Assembly (NCBI GenBank): GCA_021740905.1
Contig: JAIOYV010000021.1
Coordinates: 1-64,000, forward strand
Length of the DNA stretch: 64,000 bases
Direction: 5' to 3'
From: Bacteroidales bacterium
GTDB taxonomy: Bacteria > Bacteroidota > Bacteroidia > Bacteroidales > M50B96
A model generated the notes under the pieces. That model did no database searches. It was not told the origin of the DNA and was given only the letters and a program-made list of their open reading frames with translations. Below, piece after piece: positions 1 through 9,600 of this stretch (position 1 is the stretch's first letter; every line of letters starts with the position of its first letter). A program made the translations under genes and the position numbers.

Positions 1-659
1 CGTTCTATTGGTGGCTAGCAAACTCGAACATTTGTACCTCCAGTCAATATTATTTGGAACGGTGCTACGTTCAGCCCTTCAGTGATAGTCTCTTATGTCG
101 GGATAGCCGCCCACTTATACGCTTATAAGCTGCCAATCTATCCATGCTGTTAATACTACATACCACCTACTATGGCCTCTGCTGGTTGCTCATAGATATT
201 TATTTTTTGCATTCGCGATTTCCGCTTCGCTTCAATTCTTGGTGCATAGGAATACCAAACCTAATCCAAGACCTCCCCCGTGCCTGTCCCGTACCGAAGG
301 TCGGGATAAGAGCTTTTTCCTTCTGTCAATCCCTGCTGGATCTACTACTTTGGCCATCCGCATACCTATGGGTTTTGGACGTCGGCATGATGTGCTACCT
401 TATCCGGCCTCGTAGCCTCATATCCAGTTTCTGTTCGACAGTACCAACCTTTGTAGTCCTGCTTCCTTCAGTCCTTGGGTCGCCCCAAGCAACCTTGCAG
501 CTTACTAATGGTTCGAGTCGTTACTCCCGCCCATGAGAGACTTTCACTCTCTGGAAAAAAAAATGAACACCTGTTGCTTGCCCTTGAAAATAAATTTGTA
601 TTTTTCGATTTTTTCAAGAGCTTACAACGGGTGTGCACTGCTGCTCATGCAGGGCACAC
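1..659 (-). ncRNA. Group II intron 5' portion (domains I-III), truncated by window start; probable group IIC-attC type
   Basis: The reverse complement starts GTGTGCCCTGCATGAGCAGCAGTGCACACC (GUGYG 5' consensus). It has the domain I motif CCAGAGAGTGAAAGTCTCTCATG (about 526-554). It is near-identical in long blocks to 4100-4925, which lies upstream of an RT N-terminus. Confidence 0.75.
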
Positions 660-785
660 ATATCAGCTATAGCAAATGCGGGCTGACTGTTTAAAATGAA
701 GATATTGCAAACAAACAACATTCGGTCTGGCGGACAGGAATTCGGTTTCAAAATCCCGCACTTGCCATAGCCAGTGCCGTTAGCG
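660..785 (+). repeat. attC-like site A (integron cassette recombination site)
   Basis: Imperfect palindrome: CAGCTATAGCAAATGCGGG pairs with CCCGCACTTGCCATAGCCAGTG. The right core GTTAGCGTTC (779-788) is the exact reverse complement of GAACGCTAAC at the left of site B. Confidence 0.65.
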
Positions 786-794
786 TTCATTAAG

Positions 795-1661
795 ATGAAA
801 AACAGACACTTACATATAATAATTGGATTTTTGTTATTCGGATTTATTTCCTGTATTGGGATTAAAACGATTAAACAGACAACCTATATTGGAAATTTTA
901 GAGAAAGCAATTATGGCTTTTTTGAATCTTTCCGTCACACAAATGACCAAGATTATTATTATAATTTGCCATTTGAGTTAAAATTCGGTGGGATTAGACT
1001 ATATCCATTTGATTCGATAGGAAAGAAGGATTATTCTTGGTTGAGAAATCCTACTAACTTGAAAATAGCCTTTAATTCAGTTAAACTAATCGGACTTGAT
1101 AAGTTTGTATCATTTAGACAATACAACAAAAAAAATTCAGATTGGTGCTGTGATACACAATGGGAAAATAAATCACTAAACGACATCGTAAAAGGATTTT
1201 TGCTTTCCGATACTATTTCTAATGGAAAGGATTATTATTCCAAATTTTGGCAGAGACGAAGAATAGAAAAAAATCTAAAGGAAGCTTGGCAGATTTTTCA
1301 ACAGATAGATGATTTTTATAATAGTAAAAAGTCTATGGTTACAGAATCCACCTTTGATACTACTCTTTATCAATTACTTGATTATGACATTAAACTGATT
1401 AATTCAGATTCTCTTTCCTATCCAAAGATAACTCTTAGGTATTTTGATTATCTAAAAAAGATAGAATTGGATTATTCAGCATATAAATTGATTTTCCACA
1501 ATTCGAGATTGAATTTTTCTAGAACATTTAGAGATAGTCTTTTATTGACAATGAAATATGATACTTTAGACGTTGAAGATTGGGGAAAAATGAATGATAA
1601 TATTGATGGATGGATAACTGGGGAGATTTATCCTGACCCAAATAGAAATTATGGACCTTAA
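795..1661 (+). CDS. Hypothetical exported/lipoprotein-like protein, cassette cargo
   Basis: ORF 774-1661. The ATG at 795 gives an N-terminal hydrophobic segment (MKNRHLHIIIGFLLFGFISCIG). It lies between attC-like sites A and B. Confidence 0.7.
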   Translation: MKNRHLHIIIGFLLFGFISCIGIKTIKQTTYIGNFRESNYGFFESFRHTNDQDYYYNLPFELKFGGIRLYPFDSIGKKDYSWLRNPTNLKIAFNSVKLIGLDKFVSFRQYNKKNSDWCCDTQWENKSLNDIVKGFLLSDTISNGKDYYSKFWQRRRIEKNLKEAWQIFQQIDDFYNSKKSMVTESTFDTTLYQLLDYDIKLINSDSLSYPKITLRYFDYLKKIELDYSAYKLIFHNSRLNFSRTFRDSLLLTMKYDTLDVEDWGKMNDNIDGWITGEIYPDPNRNYGP

Positions 1662-1674
1662 TATAAAAATTAAC

Positions 1675-1808
1675 GAACGCTAACAAATGGTAGAGTTCAT
1701 GCGGGTTTTAGGGGTTTTCTAGCGTTTGTGACTCGTAAACAAAGCAGGTAGTAAAATGATAAGAAACAGCTTCGAAATCCCGCACGAAACCCTACCATAA
1801 ACCGTTGT
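1675..1808 (+). repeat. attC-like site B
   Basis: GAACGCTAACAAATGGTAG...GCGGGTTT...AAATCCCGC...CTACCATAAACCGTTGT palindrome. Strongly similar along its length to site C (5757-5900). Confidence 0.75.
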
Positions 1809-2610
1809 TGCGACACGAGGTCGCATAAGTGATTGTTTTACTGAGAGATTAGTTCTTTGATAAAACCTGTTGTTCTCCCAACAGTACCCTACCGGGACAG
1901 CTGATGTATGGCTTGCCCCGTGAAATAAAAGCTTTGCTATTTAACGGGGTGAACCATTATTGGTTGTACCGACCGAAGGGAGTTCACGAACACCTAAAAA
2001 ATTAATATTCTGTGAGTAAGCTCCCGGGAAAATGTACCAATCGCTTGGATTTTGCATCCTCATAGCGGGGCAAGAAACCGCAAGGTGGACGGTCTTCGGG
2101 GTCTCGATACCGATTAAGGGCACGGGTTAGTGGGTATGGCTAAAATATTTGAACATTCCGAAACTGTCGTCAGAAAGTAAGGGGCGCAAAAGAGAATGAA
2201 CCGCCCTGCATCCTTCGAAGGTTGGATGTGCTGGCAAGTTACGAGCGTTTAACGCAGCTCTTACGGAGACGTAGCCCAGCCGGCAGACAGGATGAGCCTA
2301 ACCCCACACAATTTGTCACTTATGTGGAATCCCGAAATAATCGGGACAGGCTGTGGAAGCCCGGCGCTATCTCTCGATTTTCAATCGGGATAAAACCGTA
2401 ACCGCAAGGCTTCGGGAACAAAGCGAAGCGATCTCATGAACGCCTTAGAATAAACATTATGTGAATAATGTAGGCAAATTACTACATTTGTGAAACATGG
2501 AACGAAAACAAACAGCCGGGTTTCCCCTCACCGGGTCAGCCTTAAAAGTGCCTGAGCCGTATGCCGGGAAACTGGCACGTACGGTTCTTAGGGGGCGTAA
2601 GCTACCCGGT
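1807..2610 (+). ncRNA. ORF-less (RT-deleted) group II intron; ends approximate to about 5 nt
   Basis: 5' end TTGCGACACGAGGTCGCATAAGTG. Domain V GAGCCGTATGCCGGGAAACTGGCACGTACGGTTC at about 2552-2586, followed by a domain VI-like stem GGGGGCGTAAGCTACCC. Only about 100 nt separate the ATGAACGCC ORF-start remnant from domain V. Confidence 0.85.
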
Positions 2611-2676
2611 GGTGGTATTTTTACGAAGACATCATCCTAAATGAATTCATAATGTTGTAAATTTGAAAGAAAATAT

Positions 2677-3741
2677 ATGATATTACTTTTATTCTATTTA
2701 TTTCTAGCTCTATTTGTTTCATTCCTCTGTTCTATAATGGAATCAGTACTTCTTTCTACACCTCAATCCTTCCTGATTGTTAAGCATGAAAAAGGGAATG
2801 TTTGGGCAAAAGCATTTATTGATTTAAAAAACAATATTGATAAGCCATTATCTGCAATTTTATCATTAAATACAGTAGCGCATACAGTTGGTGCAGCTGG
2901 AGTTGGAGCACAAGCAGTTAAAATATTTGGAGAAGCATCTTTTGGAATTATATCAGCTATTTTAACAATTTTAATTTTGGTAATCACAGAAATAATCCCA
3001 AAAACAATTGGAGCCAGATATTGGAGAAATCTGGCAATGATTACTTCTCGAATTATACAAGTAATGATAATTATAACCTATCCATTAGTTGTTATGTCAG
3101 CGGTAATTACGAAACTTGTTTCAAAAAACAGGCAAGAGCAAACTACCAGTCGAGAAGAAATAGCAGCATTAGCAAATATAGGAGCAGATGAAGGCGTTTT
3201 TTCAGAAAAAGAACATAAAATAATTCAAAATTTACTTAAACTCAAAAATGTAAGTGTAACAAAAATAATGACTCCAAGAGTTGTTGTAGCAGTTGCTTCC
3301 GAAAAACTATTATTAGAAGAATTCTTGAAAAACAAAGACTATTTAAAATTCTCACGAATACCAGTATATTCAGAAAATGATGAAAACATAACAGGATATG
3401 TAATTAGACAGACCGTTTTTGAGAAACTTGCGGAAGACCAGCATGAATTAAAACTGAAAGATATTAAAAGGGATATTGTTATAGTTCCAAATTCTATCGT
3501 ATTATTTACTTTATGGGAAAAACTATTAGAAAAAAAAGAGCATATTGCCTTAATCGTCGATGAATATGGCGGCTTGGATGGAATTGTAACAATGGAAGAT
3601 ATTATTGAGACATTGCTTGGACTTGAAATTATTGATGAAAAAGATACTATAACTGACATGCAAAAATATGCAAGAGATAGATGGAAAGAAAGACAAGCTA
3701 AATACAATATATTGGACAAATTAAATAACCAGGACGAATAA
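2677..3741 (+). CDS. CNNM/HlyC-CorC family transmembrane protein (DUF21 + CBS pair)
   Basis: N-terminal TM DUF21-like region (FLALFVSFLCSIMESVLLSTPQS...ITEIIPKTIGARY) and CBS region (KIMTPRVVVAVAS...HIALIVDEYGGLDGIVTMEDIIETLLGLEI). Confidence 0.9.
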   Translation: MILLLFYLFLALFVSFLCSIMESVLLSTPQSFLIVKHEKGNVWAKAFIDLKNNIDKPLSAILSLNTVAHTVGAAGVGAQAVKIFGEASFGIISAILTILILVITEIIPKTIGARYWRNLAMITSRIIQVMIIITYPLVVMSAVITKLVSKNRQEQTTSREEIAALANIGADEGVFSEKEHKIIQNLLKLKNVSVTKIMTPRVVVAVASEKLLLEEFLKNKDYLKFSRIPVYSENDENITGYVIRQTVFEKLAEDQHELKLKDIKRDIVIVPNSIVLFTLWEKLLEKKEHIALIVDEYGGLDGIVTMEDIIETLLGLEIIDEKDTITDMQKYARDRWKERQAKYNILDKLNNQDE

Positions 3742-3746
3742 AAAAC

Positions 3747-3893
3747 ACCACCTAACAATATAGGATTTAAGGCTCTGTTGAGCCAAAAAAAATGAGACAC
3801 GAAGGTTGAAGTACCGACATGTCTCTTTAGGTTTATTGCCCGGTCCAGTCTCCCAAAGCTCAATTGAGTTTTAAATCCTATATTGTTAGTGCC
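3747..3893 (+). repeat. attC-like site D
   Basis: ACCTAAC left core and GTTAG right core. The exact 17-bp arms AACAATATAGGATTTAA (3754-3770) and TTAAATCCTATATTGTT (3871-3887) flank about 100 nt. Confidence 0.8.
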
Positions 3894-4099
3894 TCAGGGT
3901 TATCGTCGAGGTATCGTTTCAACTCTTTTACGTTCATCTTGTCTATCCCGGCCGCCCCTTTGTTCCTGATCAACTTGCGGCTTGCAACGGTCAGGTTGCC
4001 TGCCCGCAGGAAGGTTTCAATTAAATCTATTTGTTGTAATTTGGTTAATCCTCGTTCCTGTTGTATTTTCCGGTGGCGTCCGCCAACTGGCCGATCCAT
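3878..4099 (-). pseudogene. N-terminal fragment of group II intron reverse transcriptase/maturase
   Basis: MDRPVGGRHRKIQQERGLTKLQQIDLIETFLRAGNLTVASRKLIRNKGAAGIDKMNVKELKRYLDDNPEALTI; typical maturase N-terminus (RNKGAAGIDKM). The frame ends inside attC-like site D. Confidence 0.85.
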
Positions 4100-4925
4100 T
4101 CGGAATTAACAACGTTTTAAAGTTCAGTCCTTCTGATACATCGCTTCTTTGTGGGACAAGCCCGGCTAACACAGTTCGCTCCCCGAAAGTGACCGGGGCA
4201 GGCTGTGCGCCGCTGCCTATCAGTTTTGTTCACCTTTCATACCTCAAAGTACCATACTATGGCCTCTGCTGAGTTCTTGGTGTATAGAAATAGCTTTATT
4301 GAGCTTTCCGAAGCACCAAATCTAATCCAAGACCTTCCCCGTGCCTGTCCCGTACCAAAGGTCGGGATAAGAGCTTTTTACTCATAGATTTTTTTTTTAA
4401 GGTATTCGTGAGATCGGCTTCGCCATAGTTACTCACAGGCTTAACTTTTTTGGTGTTCGTGAGACCGGGTTCGCCTAAGTCCCTTCGGTCAATCGCTGCT
4501 GGATCTACTACTTTGGTCATCCGCATACCTATGGGTTTTGGACGTCGGTATGATCCCGAAGATCGGGACAGGTAGTGTTACCTCATCCGGCCTCCTAGCC
4601 TCATATCCAGTTCCTGTACAGCCTGTCCCGCACCAAAGGTCGGGATCAGTACCAACCTTTGTAGTCCTGCTTTGTTACTCCCGTTGGTCGTGAGATCGCT
4701 TTGCTAAGTTCCTTCAGTCCTTGGGGTCACCCCAAGCAACTACGTTTTTTCATTCGGTAAAAGTGCAGCTTGCTAATGCTTCAAGGCGTTACCCCTGCGC
4801 ATAAGGGACTTTCACCCTCTGGAAAAAAAGGAACACCTGTTGCTTACCCTTGAAAATAAATTTGTATTTTTCGAATTTATTCAGAGCTTTCAACGGGTGT
4901 GCACTGCTGCTCATGCAGGGCACAC
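3888..4925 (-). ncRNA. 3'-truncated group II intron (domains I-III plus RT start), probable group IIC-attC type
   Basis: The reverse complement begins GTGTGCCCTGCATGAGCAGCAGTGCACACC. It has the domain I motif CCAGAGGGTGAAAGTCCCTTATGC (4799-4822) and leads into the RT start at 4099. It is a second copy of the 1-659 element. Confidence 0.8.
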
Positions 4926-5050
4926 ACAATGTATAAAAATAATAGCCGAAATAGTGGTAAATTCATGGCTTGTAGCCCGCTTCAACTTTCTTGTAACTTT
5001 ACAGGGAGGTGTTACGCAGTCGGCTACTATTCTTATACCCATCGTTGTAA
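4926..5050 (+). repeat. attC-like site E
   Basis: ACAATGTATAAAAATAATAGCCGA pairs with TCGGCTACTATTCTTATACCCATCGTTGT. The right core GTTGTAAGTAATGCTC matches the reverse complement of the site C left end (AAGCACTACTTACAAC). Confidence 0.75.
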
Positions 5051-5143
5051 GTAATGCTCGGAAACATCCTGCAAACATTAATATTATTTTGATAGAAGTA
5101 AATTATTATTTACCTTTGAATGGATTAAAAATGATTAGATTAG

Positions 5144-5329
5144 ATTAAATGTTCTGAACTTTACAGACTTCTAATTAAAGATGGATGGTATCCGATTTCA
5201 CAGAAAGGTTCACATGTAAAGATGAAACATGACATAAAACCAGGATTGATAATTTTTCCTAACCATGGCAGTCAAGAGGTCGGTAAAGGACTTGAGAAAA
5301 AGAAACTCAAAGATGCAGGATTAAAATAG
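5144..5329 (+). CDS. hicA: HicA-like toxin (mRNA interferase), no ATG start visible (ATT?)
   Basis: Reading frame (I/M)KCSELYRLLIKDGWYPISQKGSHVKMKHDIKPGLIIFPNHGSQEVGKGLEKKKLKDAGLK* matches the HicA pattern (LLKKDGW..xxQKGSHxxxKH..GKGxLxxIxKxAGL). It is immediately upstream of a HicB-like gene and below the ORF-track length cutoff. Confidence 0.75.
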   Translation: MKCSELYRLLIKDGWYPISQKGSHVKMKHDIKPGLIIFPNHGSQEVGKGLEKKKLKDAGLK

Positions 5330-5350
5330 AGATTGATAAAAAGGGTAATT

Positions 5351-5749
5351 ATGAAAATAATAAAGAAAAAAATCGATATAGTAGTTGAAAAAACCGACAC
5401 CGGATTTTCAGCTTACAGTAATGATTTTCCAATTTTTACAACTGGCCGGACTATCCCCGAACTGATTGATAATGCTTTTGAGGCAGCAAATCTATATTTC
5501 GAAGATGAGAATGTTGAGATACAACATGAAAATTTAAAATTCGAGATTGATTTTAAACAGTTCTTTCAGTATTATAAAGTGCTAAACTCAAAATTCTTGG
5601 CTGATAAGATTGGTATGAACCCGACATTATTATCTCAATATGTACAAGGACATAAGAAACCATCAGATAAACAGACTGAAAAAATACTATTTGGCATTCA
5701 TCAGATTGGACAAGAATTGTCTGAGATTAACTTGATTTATAGACATTGA
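5351..5749 (+). CDS. hicB: HicB-like antitoxin with C-terminal XRE-type HTH
   Basis: HicB-like N-terminus (VEKTDTGFSAYSNDFPIFTTGRTIPELIDNAFEAANLY) and HTH (FLADKIGMNPTLLSQYVQGHKKPSDKQ). Adjacent to hicA. Confidence 0.8.
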   Translation: MKIIKKKIDIVVEKTDTGFSAYSNDFPIFTTGRTIPELIDNAFEAANLYFEDENVEIQHENLKFEIDFKQFFQYYKVLNSKFLADKIGMNPTLLSQYVQGHKKPSDKQTEKILFGIHQIGQELSEINLIYRH

Positions 5750-5756
5750 TTGAAAT

Positions 5757-5900
5757 AAGCACTACTTACAACAAATGGTAGAGTTCATGAGGGTTTCAGA
5801 GGTTTTTGGGCGTTTGTGGCTCGTAAAAAAGGCAGGTAGTAAACTGATTATAAACAGCTTCGAAATCCCGCACGACACCTTACCATAAACCGTTGTGGTG
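5757..5900 (+). repeat. attC-like site C
   Basis: CTTACAACAAATGGTAG...AAATCCCGC...TTACCATAAACCGTTGT. Closely similar to site B. Confidence 0.75.
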
Positions 5901-5961
5901 CATTAAAGGAAGAAGTAAAACGGTTGGTTTAAATATTGATTATATTTGAGAAAAAACAAAA

Positions 5962-6498
5962 ATGAACAAATCGGAAATTCAAATATTTACGACCAAATAT
6001 GGAAAGACTGAAATTGAAGTCCAGCTAGACAATGAAACAGTTTGGTTAAATCAATACCAACTTGAATCTTTGTTTGAAACGGACAGGACTTCTATTAACC
6101 GACATATTTCGAATATTTATAAAACAGAAGAACTTGAGGGAAATTCAACTTGTGCAAAAATTGCACAAGTTCAAAAAGAAGGCGAACGTGAAATAAAACG
6201 AAACATAAAATATTACAACCTTGATTTAATAATTGCAGTCGGTTACCGTGTCAATTCAAAACGGTGAACTGAATTCAGAGTAAGGGCAAACAAAGTTTTA
6301 AAGGATTTTTTAATAAGAGGATTTTCATTAAATGAAAAACGGTTATCCAAACAGAATAATCCATTAAATCGTGTCGATTGTAATATTGTTACTAATGGGT
6401 TGTTGGATAAAGATGAAAATGTCTGTATCGCTGGTAGATATGAAATTTTATATCAGTATGATGGAGAAGATTTAAAAGACTTTACCCAACAACAATGA
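5962..6498 (+). pseudogene. RhuM-family (virulence RhuM) protein interrupted by in-frame TGA
   Basis: MNKSEIQIFTTKYGKTEIEVQLDNETVWLNQYQLESLFETDRTSINRHISNI...YYNLDLIIAVGYRVNSKR*TEFRVRANKVLKDFLIRGFSLNEKRL. The stop is at 6265-6267 where RhuM proteins usually have Gly, and the same frame stays open to 6498. Confidence 0.8.
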
Positions 6499-6699
6499 GT
6501 CGGATAAAAAAGGCTACACACACAGAATAAAAAGGAGTAAGAAAATCTTGGTATTTCGTGTCATTCACTGATTTCCTGTTCTGGTTTTTTTGTCATCCAA
6601 CAACCAGACTCTAATAATTTTTGGTTAAAGTACAAAAGACCTGAACAAAACCCCATCATAATCCTTTATTTTGTAAATTGAAATTTAAATCCATTTTCG

Positions 6700-9600
6700 A
6701 TGAATAGAATAGTACTTGTTTTGACATGCCTTTTTGTTTCTGCCGTTGGCTTTGCCCAAAAGTCGGATGTATTGTTGAACCCCGATATAATACCCATTAT
6801 CTTTCATGGCGAAACACAGCCTTTAGGCAGCTATGTGGAAGATCCCAATGCGGTGAACGAACTGACCCGTACCGAGAAAATCGGGTATCATCCCAAGTCG
6901 GATTGGGTATTGAACGAAACGGTAAACCCTAATGCGTTGCCACAGGGTTGGGATCCTATTCATCAAAAAGAATATGTTAAAGGAAGCAACAAGGAGCTGG
7001 TCGAAAACTTTTCGGGCATGGGCTACACCTCTGTAAACCCTGCCGACCCTTGTGTGGATGTTGGCCCCAACCATGTGGTGCAGATGATAAATGGTGGCTC
7101 GGGCTCGTACATCAAAGTATGGAACAAAACGGGGACTTCGCTTATGAGCCAGGTCTATTTCGATAATTTTATGGGTATGCCCGGAGGGGCAGGCGACCCA
7201 ATTGTGGTTTACGACGAAATTGCTGACCGTTGGCTGTTGAGCGAGTTTTCAAACTCAGGTAATAACATGCACGTGGCCATTTCGACCACTGCCAACCCAA
7301 CTGGGACCTATTATACGTATTCCTTCAACGCACCCTATTTCCCGGATTATCCAAAATACTCTGTATGGAAAGATTCCTATATTATTACAACTAACGAAAA
7401 CACATCGGCAGTATATGCACTCAACCGTACCAACATGTTGGCAGGGACACCAGCCACTGCCCAGCGTTTTACGATGTCCAGTTTTGGGACCATCAGTTTT
7501 CAGGCAGCCACACCGGTAAGTCTAAATGGGACAACTCTTCCACCAACAGGTACACCAGCAATGGTTATGCGTATGAGAGACGATGCCTGGAGTGGTTCGG
7601 CCACCGATGCCCTCGAATTGTGGGAGTTCAACGTGAATTGGACTACCCCGTCGCTTACCAGCCTGACCTTGTCCACTGTGTTGGGGATTGCTCCTTATGA
7701 GTCGGAATTGTGCGGCTATACTTCCTTTTCGTGTATCGATCAACCGGGTAGCAGCACTAATCTCGATCCCCTTCGCGAAGTATTGATGAACCGTATCCAT
7801 TACCGGAATTTTGGCACCCACGAATCCATTGTGTGTTGCCATGTGGCCGATGTGAACGGCACCGACTGGGCCGGAATGCGTTGGTACGAATTGCGCCGCA
7901 CAGGAGGCACAAGTGGAAGTTGGACCATTTACCAACAAGGCAATTACGCCCCCGATTCGAACGACCGGTGGATGGGTGCCATTGCCATTTCAGCATCCGG
8001 GAATATTGGCCTGGCCTACAATGTGGCAGGCAGTTCCACCTATCCCTCGCTGCGATATACCGGAAGAAAATCGTGCGATCCGCTGGGCGTAATGACCGAG
8101 CCTGAAACTCTAATTGCAAGCGGATCGTCTCCGAATGCTTCGAACCGATATGGCGATTACAATGCAATGGTTGTCGATCCTTCGGATGGAGAAACTTTTT
8201 GGTTTACCGGCATGTATAACCCGGCAACGCAGTGGAGCACAAAAATAGCTTCGTTTGATTTGGGATCTTGCGCACCAATGGTTCAATTTGCCTCCAATGC
8301 ATATTCGGTAAACGAATCGGATGCTAACGTAAGCAATGGCTGCCTAGATTATTTTTTGGTTGATGTGCCCATCTCCATAGCCGAAGATCCTACACAAGCA
8401 GCCGCCATTACAATTTTTGTAGCTGGGGGAACTGCCACTCAGGGCATCGATTTTGAATTGCTCAACACCAGTTTTACCTTTGGTGGCACAACCCTGAGCG
8501 GAACTACGCAAATAAAAATCTACAATGATGCGTATGTTGAAAACACTGAAACCATAGAGCTAAACTACACACTAAACGCTAATTCGGGAAACGCGGTGGC
8601 CGGCACCATCAACCAAAGTGTTACCATAACCATTGCTGATGATGATGTGGCACCGGCTTCGATGTCGGTAACTTCGACTATTTTCTTTCATAATTTTGAA
8701 TCGGGAATGGCTCCTTTCACCACCAATAACCCTGCGGGGGCAACAGCCTGGCAGGTGGGGAACAATGCAGCCGCAGTGTCAAGCGCCTTTACTATCCCAA
8801 CTTCCAATACAACACAGTTTGCCTGGATAAACGACGATGGTTGCAACTGCAACCAGAACAATGTCGATTTGTATTTCCCGGTCATCGACCTAAGCTCATA
8901 CACCTCGGGTATTTTGACTTTCGACACTTATTTCGAGGACAACACTTATCAAAGTATAAATGAAAATGCTGATTTGCTGGTTTCGATCTCCGGCGGGGCG
9001 TACACCCTCATTGGGGCATTGGTGGCTTCTGTTATTGATGTAAGCTGGGTGACCCAATCCTTCGACATTTCTTCCTACACAGGAAATAGCAGCGTTCAGT
9101 TCAAAATAAATTACAGCGATGGCGGGGGATGGCTATATGGTTGCACTGTTGATGATGTCCTGATTACCGGGGAAGCAGCCATCGGGATACAAACTGCCGT
9201 GAATACGGTTGCCGGCCATACTGCCAATCTTGGCCCCAACGAAACCGTTCATTTCCTCGATCCTGGCACAAATAATCTTATGGTAAGCCTTACGAATACT
9301 TCCTTATGGGATTATGGCTGTGTTACTGTAAATGTAGATAGGGATGGTTCCAACCCAACGGCACTGCCCTTTACAAACAATACTTTGTCGGATTATCTTC
9401 TTTCAAAAACCTTTACAGTAACACCGTACAATCCAAACCCCAACGGTACTTACAATATCACTTTGTACTACGAAGAGGCAGAGGTAGCTGCCTGGGAAAA
9501 CATCACAGGCAACAGCCGGAACGATGCTTACATCATAAAAGTGTCCGGAAACAATAGTATTGCTGATGTTACCCCAGCCAATTATCTGACCTATTCAATC

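Noticed and set aside
144-672. ORFs 144-536 and 475-672 as genes
   Set aside because: They lie antisense within a group II intron ribozyme region; the codon content is not protein-like and the second intron copy does not conserve the frames.
1941-2123. 60-aa ORF on minus strand
   Set aside because: Inside the ORF-less group II intron RNA; explained by ribozyme structure.
6265-6267. TGA recoding (selenocysteine/readthrough) in the RhuM-like gene
   Set aside because: No SECIS-like structure was noted, the position is normally Gly, and the C-terminus is also aberrant, so a pseudogene is simpler.
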